Shown here: positions 16,702 through 26,114 of the stretch, in pieces
How the letters are laid out: every line of letters starts with the position of its first letter
How positions within the stretch are numbered: position 1 is the first letter of the stretch
NCBI GenBank assembly: GCA_902775595.1
Contig: CACYNF010000020.1
Span: 3,274-54,395, forward strand
Source: an uncultured bacterium
GTDB lineage: Bacteria; Verrucomicrobiota; Kiritimatiellia; RFP12; UBA1067
Direction of reading: 5' to 3'
Length of the DNA: 51,122 nucleotides
Made by a program: the position numbers and the translations under genes
The notes under the pieces: model-generated
Told to the model about the DNA's origin: nothing
What the model saw: only the letters and a program-made list of their open reading frames with translations
Database searches by the model: none

Positions 16702-17409
16702 TCATGTGGCTCCGCGCCACTTCATCAGCGCGCCGAGGGTGACTATGTCCTCGGGCGTCGTGATCTTCACGTTGCCGCGGTTTCCGGGGACGAGGTGCAC
16801 CGGGATGCCGAGCGCGAAGCAGATCGTCGCCTGGTCGACCATCCCCGCGTATCCCCCGGGGCGCGAGCGGATGCGCTCGTGCGCGGCGATTATGCCGCGG
16901 AGCCGGAAGCTCTGCGGCGCCTGGGCGGTGTACGACTCGCTGCGCTGCGGGATGGAATCAACGCGCGCACCGTCCTTCGAAAGCACGATCGTCTCGTAGC
17001 ACGGCGTATAGGTCACTGCGCTGCCGTATTTCTCAACGGCGGCTATGTTCGCGGAGATCACCTCGGGAAGCACGTATGGGCGCACCCCGTCGTGGAGCAG
17101 CACGATGGAGTCGGCGCTCTCGCGTTCCTCGACGAACTTGAGCCCGGAATATATCGAGTCCTGCGCCGTCGCGCCGCCGATCGCCACGCCACGCAGCTTC
17201 GACGCCCCGTATTTCGCCGCGATGCCCTTCGCCCTCTCGACATGGTCCTCGCCGACAACGAGGTAGATGCCATCTATCATCGGATGACGCTCGAACAGTT
17301 CTAGCGTATGCGCGAGCACCGGCTTGCCGTCGAGTTCCAGATACTGCTTCGGAACCGGACCGCCCATTCGTTCGCCGCTTCCGCCGGCAAAGACTACCGC
17401 AAAATTCAT
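16702..17409 (-). CDS. IspD/TarI-family cytidylyltransferase
   Basis: A 235-aa CTP-dependent nucleotidyltransferase. The CTP-binding loop is VVFAGGSGERMGGPVPKQYL, followed by LLHDGVRPYV, QAPQSF and GNVKITTPED. Both IspD (MEP pathway) and TarI (ribitol-5-phosphate cytidylyltransferase) share this fold. The form FAGGSGERMG, the ETI...QAPQSF spacing and the NVKITTPED ending look closer to TarI-type enzymes than to IspD, and a TagF-like transferase lies in the same locus, so CDP-ribitol or another CDP-alditol is the favoured product. IspD cannot be excluded. No TarJ-like reductase is visible in the window. The gene has its own promoter with ATG 8 bp downstream of the -10 box. Confidence 0.85.
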   Translation of the reverse strand: MNFAVVFAGGSGERMGGPVPKQYLELDGKPVLAHTLELFERHPMIDGIYLVVGEDHVERAKGIAAKYGASKLRGVAIGGATAQDSIYSGLKFVEERESADSIVLLHDGVRPYVLPEVISANIAAVEKYGSAVTYTPCYETIVLSKDGARVDSIPQRSESYTAQAPQSFRLRGIIAAHERIRSRPGGYAGMVDQATICFALGIPVHLVPGNRGNVKITTPEDIVTLGALMKWRGAT

Positions 17410-17417
17410 TTGCGGAT

Positions 17418-17426
17418 ATTATACCA
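17418..17426 (-). promoter_or_regulatory. Extended -10 promoter before the cytidylyltransferase (near-leaderless)
   Basis: TGGTATAAT (17426-17418) is an extended -10 box; the -35 region is weak (GCAAAA at 17 bp). Only 8 bp separate the -10 from the ATG at 17409. Confidence 0.6.
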
Positions 17427-17448
17427 TAATAAAGCCGACTTTTGCGGG

Positions 17449-18825
17449 TCAACGGGCGCCTCGCATGAACACCACCGCGTACACGGTGCGGAAGAGAATC
17501 CAGATGTCCATCCACGGCGACCAGTTTAAGACATAGTGCACATCGAGCGCCACGCGCCGCCGGTAGTCCGTGTCGCTCCTTCCCGACGCCTGCCAGAGCC
17601 CCGTGATGCCCGGCTTTACGGAGGCGAACGTCTCGTATGACGAACCGTAGTAATGGACTTCCTTCTCGACTATCGGCCGCGGGCCGACGAGCGCCATGTC
17701 ACCGGCAAACACGTTGAAGAGCTGGGGGAACTCGTCGATAGACGTCTTGCGCAGGAACCTGCCGAGCGGTGTGACGCGCGGGTCGTCCCTTAGCTTGAAG
17801 CTGGCATCCCACTCCGCGCGCCGCGCAGGGTCGGACTCGAGAATCGCCTTGAGCCGCTCGTCAGCATCGGCGTACATCGACCTGAACTTCCACACGCGGA
17901 TGGGCCGGCCCCTCTTCCCGAGCCGGTCCTGCCTGTAGAAAACCGGCCCGCGGCTTGTAAGCTTCACGAGAATCGGAACAACGACAAAGAACGGCGAAAG
18001 CACAATGAACGCGACAAGCGCGAGCACCCTGTCGAGGATCTGCTTCTCCATCCGCAGGGCGCGGAAGTGGCGCTGGTTCACCATCTCGATCCCGCCCAGG
18101 CCGTCAAAGGACACAATCTGCCCGCCGCTTACGGGGAACGACGAGCCGCTCGGCATGTACTCGATGTGGGAGAAGAGGTGTACGAGCTCCGGCATCTGAC
18201 AGCGAAGAACACGGGGGTCGAGGCAGCTTACAAGCGTCTTGACGCCAGTCTCTTTCGCCGCGGCGGCAACCTCCGCGATATCCGCGCCAAGCGTCCTAAC
18301 GACGCGGAAGCCGAGATACGAATCCACCGAAAGGGAACGCTCGAGCCTGCGGACAAGATCACCTTCGCCAGCGAGAATCACGGGGATTCGCGCGAAGCCG
18401 AGCACGAACGCCGCTCTCCGCGCGAAATCCCTGAACGGCTGGGCGAGGAACGCGGCGAGACAGCCCGATATCACGATCACGGCGCGGGAGTAGTGCTCCG
18501 TCGTCTGGTACGCGAGCGCGAGGTAGGCGATGAGCCCGAGGTGCGTGAGGAGCGACGAGCCGACGAGCCGTCTGAGCTCCTCCGGCGGCGTCACAGGAGC
18601 CGCCGGATGCATCACGCTGCCATGGTAGAGCCGAAACATCGCGTTAAGCGCGATGTATACGAGCACAACCGGCCAGAGACGGAGATAGAACTCGGCGCCG
18701 TACTTGTAGTGCCCGGGACCGAGCGCTCGATAGGCCCACACGGTGAACGTCCAGACGCTGAAAAGGCAGACGGCGTCGGCAGCCATCAGCACCAGGACGC
18801 GAAATCTGCCGTCAAACCGAGTCAC
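17449..18825 (-). CDS. Polyprenyl glycosylphosphotransferase (WbaP/WcaJ-type initiating enzyme)
   Basis: This enzyme starts repeat-unit synthesis by moving a sugar-1-phosphate from an NDP-sugar to undecaprenyl phosphate. The protein has four N-terminal TM helices, a CoA-binding-like central domain (VILAGEGDLVRRLERSL), one further hydrophobic segment ([18 protein letters not shown]) and the catalytic domain: GPVFYRQDRLGKRGRPI, KFRSMYADADERL, SIDEFPQLFNVFAGDMALVG and GITGLWQASGRSD. I choose the GTG at 18825, preceded by TGGAGG and located after the upstream stop; an ATG at 18855 would add ten residues and overlap the upstream gene by 20 bp. It is a fixed point for calling this a lipid-linked glycan pathway. 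Confidence 0.93.
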   Translation of the reverse strand: MTRFDGRFRVLVLMAADAVCLFSVWTFTVWAYRALGPGHYKYGAEFYLRLWPVVLVYIALNAMFRLYHGSVMHPAAPVTPPEELRRLVGSSLLTHLGLIAYLALAYQTTEHYSRAVIVISGCLAAFLAQPFRDFARRAAFVLGFARIPVILAGEGDLVRRLERSLSVDSYLGFRVVRTLGADIAEVAAAAKETGVKTLVSCLDPRVLRCQMPELVHLFSHIEYMPSGSSFPVSGGQIVSFDGLGGIEMVNQRHFRALRMEKQILDRVLALVAFIVLSPFFVVVPILVKLTSRGPVFYRQDRLGKRGRPIRVWKFRSMYADADERLKAILESDPARRAEWDASFKLRDDPRVTPLGRFLRKTSIDEFPQLFNVFAGDMALVGPRPIVEKEVHYYGSSYETFASVKPGITGLWQASGRSDTDYRRRVALDVHYVLNWSPWMDIWILFRTVYAVVFMRGAR

Positions 18826-18835
18826 AAGGCCTCCA

Positions 18836-20674
18836 TCACTCTCCGCCGAGCGCATAGTGCATCCAATCCGCTATGTACAGCTCCATGCCCGGCACTACCT
18901 TCACCCAATCCGGTGCGTCGGCATAGGCAGAGGAATGGTACCATGTCGCGAATTCGCCGATCACGATACGGACTTCGCACGCCTTCAGAAGCGGCGGAGG
19001 AACCGCCTGCGGCGGGAACGGCGGCGATATGAAGACGACCGCCCTTGGAAGATTCTTCCGCGCCTCGGGGTCGGCGCTGATTTTCTTAAGCCAATCGTCG
19101 CCGGCCTTGCCTGCAAGAACGAGTCTTTCGATCCTGAAAGCGCCGGGGAGGTCCTCCACGGAGTCGACGCAGCCGACGCCTGGCGCGTGCGGATGGTTCT
19201 TCATGTACCTTCGCACGTCCTTCCAGCAGAGCACCCCGCCCAAAGACAGACCGTCGTCCACGATCCATATCGTCGGGTTCTTATACTTGACCATCGTCCG
19301 CTCTCCGTCGCGGAACACTTTGACTTCAGGCCTCTCGCGCGCGACGCCGGCGGCATACAGCGATGCCAGCACCAGCGCAGACAAGACCGCGGAGACCGCA
19401 ATCGCGACAGCGTACGGCTTCGGCTCGCGCCAGGGGCGCACCATGACGAGCGGAACGCTTGCAAGGATGACGGCGATCCAGAGCGTCCAGTCGGACATAA
19501 GCGGATTGAACGACGCGGTAACGCCCCAGGCAAGCCACATCGCAAGAGGAAGCGCATCTCGCTTTCTTGCCAGATGGACGGCTCCCCACATCAGGACAAG
19601 GAGCCATCCGAACACATACAGAAAACGGCCAAACCACCCGCAGGAGGCAAGGCGAGTCAGATGGTCGCATATGAGCGAGCCGGTAAGCGCAACGACATGG
19701 AGAGGCTGGTACCAGCCAAGGTAGGACCTCCCTATCTTCATGCCCCCGCCTGTCCAACCGCCGGGCGCGTCCACTAGCATCATCGGCGTGTTCTGCGCGA
19801 TCTCAAGGCGTATCTTGTTGCTCCACGAGCTGCGCCCCCTGAAGCCGCGCGAAAGGAAATGGGAATCCTGCAGGCACAGCCACGCTACGGCAAGCGCAAT
19901 GACGGCCGCAACCGCAATCCAAACCCTCTTCCGCCGAAGCGCGAGGCAGATCTCCCGGAACCGCGAAAGCGCAAAGCAGAGAAGAGCCAGCGCAAAGCCA
20001 AGCATCGCGCCGCGCGAGCCTGCCCACGCAAGACAGCCCACGGCAAGCGCAAAGACAACGCCGCACACGATCCGGAGCGACCGCCGCCGAACGAAGAAAA
20101 GGACGCCCGCGAGCGCCAGAACTGCGATTTCGCAGTAGAGCATCGCAGATCGGTTTGGATTCGGATATGGGAACCGAAGACGTCGGCTTCTCTTCCACTT
20201 GCGGTCGAACTCCCTGTCAATCGCACTTTTCGTGCCCGGCGGAATCGGCACAAGCGCCTTCAGTATCGGCGACTGCTCCTCGGGAAGAACAGGACGTGGC
20301 GCCTCGTAGTCGAAGGAAACCGGCTGCGAACCCTCACGGGAGAAGCCCACGAGTCTGCCGCGTTCGAAGAGATACGAGATTCGTCCTCCCTTAACATCAG
20401 GCCCCGACTCGACCGCCACTGCATCCTTAGCGAAGCGCCCCTTCCATCCTCTGACGCTGGCGAGCGTGCCGGGCCTGGCATATATCCGCTCGAACTCGCG
20501 CGTAGACCCGTCCGGCTGGCGCATCCGGTAGATGAGGCTGTTTTCCGGCGCAATGTACATCCCGAGAGCCTTCTCGGGATTTTTTTCGGGATTGAAGCCA
20601 AGCGAATCTGCCGCCGCCCCGGCCATCATCGGCAGGACGGCAAGCAGAAACGCCTTGGCGACAGGGAACCTCAT
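18836..20674 (-). CDS. Wzy_C / O-antigen ligase-like membrane protein with extra soluble domains
   Basis: A 612-aa protein with an N-terminal signal or TM segment (VAKAFLLAVLPMMAGAA), a soluble region to about residue 185, then a Wzy_C-like membrane block containing PNRSAMLYCEIAVLALAGVL and CLAWAGSRGAMLGFALALL, where SRGA is the usual ligase/polymerase motif. A roughly 170-residue C-terminal soluble domain follows (IWIVDDGLSLGG, ERLVLAGKAGDDW, VVFISPPFPPQAV). The usual five or six N-terminal helices of WaaL or Wzy are absent. The start is ATG 20674, overlapping the stop of the giant secreted protein gene as ATGA with GGGGA upstream. It could polymerise the glycan, ligate it to lipid A, or attach it to protein. 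Confidence in the family is moderate. Confidence 0.75.
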   Translation of the reverse strand: MRFPVAKAFLLAVLPMMAGAAADSLGFNPEKNPEKALGMYIAPENSLIYRMRQPDGSTREFERIYARPGTLASVRGWKGRFAKDAVAVESGPDVKGGRISYLFERGRLVGFSREGSQPVSFDYEAPRPVLPEEQSPILKALVPIPPGTKSAIDREFDRKWKRSRRLRFPYPNPNRSAMLYCEIAVLALAGVLFFVRRRSLRIVCGVVFALAVGCLAWAGSRGAMLGFALALLCFALSRFREICLALRRKRVWIAVAAVIALAVAWLCLQDSHFLSRGFRGRSSWSNKIRLEIAQNTPMMLVDAPGGWTGGGMKIGRSYLGWYQPLHVVALTGSLICDHLTRLASCGWFGRFLYVFGWLLVLMWGAVHLARKRDALPLAMWLAWGVTASFNPLMSDWTLWIAVILASVPLVMVRPWREPKPYAVAIAVSAVLSALVLASLYAAGVARERPEVKVFRDGERTMVKYKNPTIWIVDDGLSLGGVLCWKDVRRYMKNHPHAPGVGCVDSVEDLPGAFRIERLVLAGKAGDDWLKKISADPEARKNLPRAVVFISPPFPPQAVPPPLLKACEVRIVIGEFATWYHSSAYADAPDWVKVVPGMELYIADWMHYALGGE

Positions 20675-23600
20675 TCCCCGTCGTCGGGAACCGACGCCTC
20701 GTTCCAGTCGCGGTCGATCTGGACGGCAAGGATGTCGAAGGGAAGCGATTCCGTCCACGTAGAGCTGACCTTGTGAGTGAAGAAGCCGGCGGTCCACACG
20801 TCCGCATCAAGCGCCACGGCGCCTGCGTCGCGATTCATGAGCAGCACGCCGAAGTGCTTGATCTTCTTCGTCCCCGCATACGTCAGAGTTCCGGTCGCAA
20901 GACCTGTCGCGCGGGCGAGCGAATATTTCATCGCGCTCGCCGAATCGCCCGTAGTGGCCCCAAGCTTGACGGAATTCCCCGACAGCGTCACCGAAACGCC
21001 GTCGAGCTCGAAGTCGCGGTCCAGGTAGTAGCGCTGTAGGTTGGGAATCGTGTTGTACCAGCCGCCGGCGGGTTCAAGTTCAAGGTCGAGCATCTCGCCA
21101 GAAAGCGTAGCGGAGGCACCGTCCTTGTACCAGCGAAGCGTAGTCGCAGAATCGAGAATCGAAGCGGTATATCCGTCCTCGCCCTCGGCCCAGGAGATCT
21201 TCGCGATTCCGCCGAACGAATACGAAGCGGAGCTGAACGCGAGCGGGATGTAGAGATCGCAGCTCTCGGGGGTGTTGAGATCCCCGACAGGCGTCGCAGT
21301 CGAAGAGCCGGAGACGGCCGTTCCGTCGGCAAGGCGTCCAGCGACTTTCACGCCGCCCTTTGCATCGACCGTAAGAGTCAGGTAGCCGTGCCCGGCCGGG
21401 ACACCGGAATCTTCCGTCACGCCGGGGGCGGCAAGCGCCACGGTGTAGTACCCCTTGAAGGGCTCGAACACAGCCGCTGCGTTGGCAAGGCCGGAGTTGT
21501 TGCGGTAGAGTTCGGCGATATAGTTGGCTTCCGCAATGATAGCCGTCTTGCCGCTGTTCGGCACGTTAAGGCGGAGCTCCACGGAGCCGACGCTGTCGTC
21601 AAAGGCGTCAAGATCGTCTGTCGACCAGTCCTTGAGCGTCACGACGAGCGTTCCGGTGCAGGCCACCTTGGCCTTCTCCTTCTTGTCGATCGCCATGGGA
21701 ATCGTCACCTCGAACGTGCGGCTCTCGCTGTCCGCCGACCCGTCGACGACTTCGTCGAGACCGGTCTTGGAGCCAGTGTACGTCTTGCCTGCTATGACGG
21801 CCTTCGCCGAAAGCTTGCCAGCGGACGTCGCGGTGAGGGTTATGAGTCCTATGCGCGGCGCACCGATCTCGAGGGCAGAACCGTCCTCCGTCAGCACACC
21901 ACGGAACGAACCGACGGATGTGCCGAGCGGGATGACCTCGAATGTCATCTTCAGCGTCGTCCCCCAGATGGGCTTCTTGGCCGTTCCGGTCGCCGTCTGG
22001 AGAAGGCAAGTGTAGGTCCCTGCCTTGGTCGGCGTGCCGCTCACGATGCCCTTCTTCTCCCGCCCGTCGAGAGAAAGCCCAGGCGGCAGCGTGCCGGCGA
22101 GAACGCGGCTCATCGTCGAATTTCCGTCGCTTGGACCGACCTCAAAGCGCGTGTACATGCCCTGCACGAGTTGGATCGGCAGATCGTTCGTGATCGAGTC
22201 GTAGAAGTCCTTCCCGAACACGTCGACTCCGTCCGTCGCCGTCTCCTGGGCGTTCGCCTGGGCGGTCTTCGCATCATCCCATGCGGCTATCGTGGAGAAG
22301 TTCCATACAGCGGGGCCTGCCGTCCAGACAAGCGCGGAAGGATCGTTCAACGCGGCTGCAACCTCTTCCTTTGTATCGCCCGCGTACGCAAAGTCGAGCG
22401 CCCAGTAATACGTTCCGCCCGGGGCAATGGACTCAGCCGGCAGCTCGCAGGAGGTGTCGACCGTCGCGTTGGTGACGATTGTCGCAACAGATTTCGCGGA
22501 AGTGCCGATGCGGACGCGGTAGAACACGTTTTCGGCAGCAAGCTCCTCGGGCGAGATCCAGGCCAGCGCGCTTAGGTTGGTAGAGACGACGGCCTTGCTC
22601 ATGGGATCGGCCGGGACGACGGCCTTGAAGGGCACCCACTTGTATGGGCTTCCGTCGATGTCGTTCAGCGTCACGTATGTCTCGGCATCTCCCTCCGTGA
22701 GCGTGAAGACGATATTCTGCTTGCCTGCCGGGACGATGCGCGCAAACCTGTTCTGGCTGTCGCCGGAGCAGACAAACGCCTCGCCGTTTCCGATCTTGCA
22801 CCGGAGGACGCCTTCGCATCCCCCGGCAAGCGCAGGGTCGGCGGCGAAAAGCCCAGGCCCAGTCACCGTAAGCGACAGTGCGGCGGACGCGGCCTCAGCG
22901 GAACGCAGCGCGCCGTCTTCGTCGACAAACCAGGAGCCCTTCGTGCTCTTCGCGGTTACACCGCCGGACGTGGCCTCCTTGGCAAAAGTCGCGAAGCTCT
23001 TCGTCGCCGTGTCGTTGGCGATCTTGACCGTGATGGCGGACGCGGCAAGCGTCGGCTTGCTCCAGCCCTTGTATTCGCCAGTAGTGAGCGCGGCGAGCGT
23101 CACCGTGAACTGCTTTGTCAGTGCATAGTCTGTGCTGTCGTTGAGCGGAATGGACAGGCTCTTCTCGTCGTCGTCGCCATCCTCCCACTCGAGGACTTCG
23201 CTGAACGCGTCGACATCCTTGCCGATGACGGCGGTGTCCTTGTACTTCTTCTTGTTGCACACGACCGTCGCCTTGACGGCAACCCTGGTCTGCGCCGTGT
23301 ATTTGCTGCGCCTGAGCGTGATCTCGGCGGTCTTGCCGGCAGTTGCAGTCATCACGGGCTTCTTCGCGTTCGCGAACGGCGTATCGTCGTCGCCGTAGTA
23401 CGCGGCGCTTATGGTCCCCGCACCCTTGGCCGTCACCTCCGTCAGAGCGACCTTGGCTTCGTCGCGCGCGATGACGGCCGGGAACTCGTCGACCTCAATG
23501 TCGTCGGGGTCGATCTCCCACAGCTTCACGGTAAACGTCTTATTGCTCTCGACGGTCGCGACAAGGTCGGGAATCAGACGCACCTGGATCGTCTTGTCGG

Positions 23601-26082
23601 CCTTGTCACCGGCCTTCCATTCAACAATGCCGTTTGTCGGATAGTATTCCTTCCCGGGAACGGCGGCGTTCTCGTCGGTTCCGGACTGCGTCGCCCAGTT
23701 GACGCGCACGACACCTTCCTTGCCCGTGCGCTGGAGCTTCAGCGTCGCAAAGGCAGCGCTCTCCGCGACCGTGTACGTGGCGGCCGAGAACTTTACGCTG
23801 CCCGTGTTGAACGTGCCGTAGTCGAGCCTGTAGGACGAATCGGTCCTGGCGGCGTCGTCGACATGGGCGACCTTGAGGATGTAGGTTCCCGGCTCGAAGA
23901 TGCGCTTCTCGACGCAGTCCGTTGCGGACACCACCTCGGCGCCGTCCTTCGTGATGGTGAACACCGCGTCGCCGATTCCGTCGAGAGTCGTGTCGATGAG
24001 GGAGAAGTTGTAGTATACGCCGGCGGCGGCCGTGAACTTGAAGTTGTCCTCGGGGTCGTCGGTCCAGAGAGTGCGCTTGGCTCCGACGGTCTTCCCGCCG
24101 GTCGCGGCGAGCGCGATTGCATACGCCTCGTCATCGTCCGACACCTGGACTTTCTTCTTCTTGATCGTAGTGGTGTACTTGTCGTAGCTGTCGTTGTATA
24201 TGCCGAGCGCCGGCGTGATTCCAGAGGCGGCAACCTGGACGTTCTCCGCGGCAGGAGTGGAGAAGCCGCTCACGGCGTTATAGACGACCTTGACCGCGGC
24301 ATTTGTCGGCACATTGACGATCGCGCCGTTGGGATACGACTTCTTGTCTGTCCCGATGTACCAGGAACCGTCGGTTCCCTTCGTCTTCACCTGCAGCATG
24401 CCGAGCGCGGAGCCGCTCTTGAAGGCGACCGCGTTCATTGAGTGCAGGGGGAAGTCGAGACCGAGGCCACTGTTCCCCTCTGAGTCCTTGACCCACACGC
24501 GCACATAGTAGACGGCGTTCGCCTTGGCCGTGAACGTAAGCGGAGTTCCGTCGTCGGCGGAGAAAAGCGATCCCGTCGCGGCGACCGCCGTCTCCTTGGT
24601 GCCCGAGAGCGTGAATACCTTTGCGCCGAGCGAGAGATCCGTCTCCGCCTCTTCCTCCACGAGCGCGGCGCGGAGACGGTAGGTTACGCCGTTGCGCACG
24701 GGGATCATGTAGCAGTCATACCAGTCGCCCATGTTGAAGACATGCGGCGTGCTGGACATTCCGGCGGCGGTGGCAGTCGCCACGACATCCGACTCGGCGG
24801 TGCCGCTCGCCGCGGCGAGAAGCGTCGCGGTGGATGCCGAGGCCTTGTCGTCCGTAGGATCGAAGGCGTCGCCCTGCGGCGCGGTTGCGCAGTTCACGGC
24901 GCGCAATGTGAACAAAGCGTCCGGCAGCGGTTCATCCGCGACTTCGAGAAGCGGATCGTACACGCCGACGTAGTAGTATCCCGAATAGGTTGCCGTTATG
25001 GCCGCGCGGCAGTCGTAGCTCTTGTTGCCGACGGTGCTGTTGTAGGCAAGCAGTTTGCCGTCCTTGTCGTACACGTCGAGTCTTATGCTGCCAGGAGCGT
25101 CCACCGTCTCGAATGCCCACCGTTCGCCCTTTTCCAGGTATATCCTGCAGAGTGACTCGTCTGCGACCTGGTCGTAGTAGTCGTGGGAGGCGTTGAGACG
25201 GCCGGCGAACACGGAAGCCGCAAAGGCGTTGTCGGCATTCAGGTCGGTGAACGGATGGTTCGCCGGCTTGCGCTGCGTCACAGTCATATACTTCATGGTG
25301 AACGCAGTCCCAACGTCGTCGCCGGAAACGTAGAACTTGTAGTTCGCCGTCGCCTCCGGGACAATCCAGTACTTGACGCAGTTGGTGGTGTAGCTGAAGT
25401 CCTGTATCGCGTCGACGTCGCCTTCGAAGTTGATGTCGATCGCCTCGTTCTCCTTCGTGGTGCGGACGACGTACTTGTACCCCTTGACAAGCTTCGCCTT
25501 GCACCAGTATTCGCCATTGTCGCCGACGAGCTTCGCGCTCAGCGACTGTTCCGCCGTCTTGAACGTAAGTGCCCTTGGCGCGCCCTCCTCGCCCGTCACG
25601 GTAAAGCTCTTGATCCCGTTCTGGTAGTAGAGCGTCGTCTTCTGCCCGACCTCGCCGTCGATCCTGACGTAGAATGTTACGCTCTTGGGGTCTCCGGGGT
25701 CTTCGCTCGTCCCGTCACCGTAGTCCCACGAACTCGACTCGAGGAAGCAGGCCTTGACGCCGCTGGAGTACTCCTCGTAGTCGAACGACGCCATGAGGAA
25801 GTCCTCGAAGTTCTCGCTCTCCGCGACATCGATGCCCAGGTCGTCAACGTCGCCGCCCTGTATCCAGATCGTCGCGGATGCACCGCGGTTAAGACGTATC
25901 TTGTAGTATGCGACGCCGAAGTAGTCGTCATACTCGCCCTCGTACGAGTCGTATTCGGCAGTCAGCACGACAGACTGCGACGATTTGAGGCTCATCGCCG
26001 CGGCCTCGCAGCTCCCGCTCTTCGCCGCCCAGAGGCTGGAGGCGGCCGCTACGGCCCATACAAACGCCAATGTCTTCTTCAT
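20671..26082 (-). CDS. Giant secreted beta-domain protein (Calx-beta, putative Ig)
   Basis: An 1803-aa exported protein with a clean signal peptide (MKKTLAFVWAVAAASSLWAA). The N-terminal 400 residues are prepeptidase-C-terminal-like beta domains with Asp- and Tyr-rich loops (YDSYEGEYDDYFGVAYYKIR). A Calx-beta domain lies at about residues 760-870 (VKFSAATYTVAESAAFATLK). A putative Ig domain near 1370-1460 has LAGTLPPGLSLDG and GIVSGTPTKAGTYTC. The last 330 residues are a repeated beta module (GYLTLTVDAKGGVKVAGRL) like the one in the neighbouring 1540-aa protein. It is Thr-, Ser- and Asp-rich. Adhesion, surface-layer or polymer-binding roles are possible; no catalytic motif is seen. The gene follows the 1540-aa gene by 32 bp and is coupled to the ligase-like gene. 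Confidence 0.9.
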   Translation of the reverse strand: MKKTLAFVWAVAAASSLWAAKSGSCEAAAMSLKSSQSVVLTAEYDSYEGEYDDYFGVAYYKIRLNRGASATIWIQGGDVDDLGIDVAESENFEDFLMASFDYEEYSSGVKACFLESSSWDYGDGTSEDPGDPKSVTFYVRIDGEVGQKTTLYYQNGIKSFTVTGEEGAPRALTFKTAEQSLSAKLVGDNGEYWCKAKLVKGYKYVVRTTKENEAIDINFEGDVDAIQDFSYTTNCVKYWIVPEATANYKFYVSGDDVGTAFTMKYMTVTQRKPANHPFTDLNADNAFAASVFAGRLNASHDYYDQVADESLCRIYLEKGERWAFETVDAPGSIRLDVYDKDGKLLAYNSTVGNKSYDCRAAITATYSGYYYVGVYDPLLEVADEPLPDALFTLRAVNCATAPQGDAFDPTDDKASASTATLLAAASGTAESDVVATATAAGMSSTPHVFNMGDWYDCYMIPVRNGVTYRLRAALVEEEAETDLSLGAKVFTLSGTKETAVAATGSLFSADDGTPLTFTAKANAVYYVRVWVKDSEGNSGLGLDFPLHSMNAVAFKSGSALGMLQVKTKGTDGSWYIGTDKKSYPNGAIVNVPTNAAVKVVYNAVSGFSTPAAENVQVAASGITPALGIYNDSYDKYTTTIKKKKVQVSDDDEAYAIALAATGGKTVGAKRTLWTDDPEDNFKFTAAAGVYYNFSLIDTTLDGIGDAVFTITKDGAEVVSATDCVEKRIFEPGTYILKVAHVDDAARTDSSYRLDYGTFNTGSVKFSAATYTVAESAAFATLKLQRTGKEGVVRVNWATQSGTDENAAVPGKEYYPTNGIVEWKAGDKADKTIQVRLIPDLVATVESNKTFTVKLWEIDPDDIEVDEFPAVIARDEAKVALTEVTAKGAGTISAAYYGDDDTPFANAKKPVMTATAGKTAEITLRRSKYTAQTRVAVKATVVCNKKKYKDTAVIGKDVDAFSEVLEWEDGDDDEKSLSIPLNDSTDYALTKQFTVTLAALTTGEYKGWSKPTLAASAITVKIANDTATKSFATFAKEATSGGVTAKSTKGSWFVDEDGALRSAEAASAALSLTVTGPGLFAADPALAGGCEGVLRCKIGNGEAFVCSGDSQNRFARIVPAGKQNIVFTLTEGDAETYVTLNDIDGSPYKWVPFKAVVPADPMSKAVVSTNLSALAWISPEELAAENVFYRVRIGTSAKSVATIVTNATVDTSCELPAESIAPGGTYYWALDFAYAGDTKEEVAAALNDPSALVWTAGPAVWNFSTIAAWDDAKTAQANAQETATDGVDVFGKDFYDSITNDLPIQLVQGMYTRFEVGPSDGNSTMSRVLAGTLPPGLSLDGREKKGIVSGTPTKAGTYTCLLQTATGTAKKPIWGTTLKMTFEVIPLGTSVGSFRGVLTEDGSALEIGAPRIGLITLTATSAGKLSAKAVIAGKTYTGSKTGLDEVVDGSADSESRTFEVTIPMAIDKKEKAKVACTGTLVVTLKDWSTDDLDAFDDSVGSVELRLNVPNSGKTAIIAEANYIAELYRNNSGLANAAAVFEPFKGYYTVALAAPGVTEDSGVPAGHGYLTLTVDAKGGVKVAGRLADGTAVSGSSTATPVGDLNTPESCDLYIPLAFSSASYSFGGIAKISWAEGEDGYTASILDSATTLRWYKDGASATLSGEMLDLELEPAGGWYNTIPNLQRYYLDRDFELDGVSVTLSGNSVKLGATTGDSASAMKYSLARATGLATGTLTYAGTKKIKHFGVLLMNRDAGAVALDADVWTAGFFTHKVSSTWTESLPFDILAVQIDRDWNEASVPDDGE

Positions 26083-26114
26083 GTCGGTGAGTCCTTTCCT
26101 TTATCGAAGATTTA

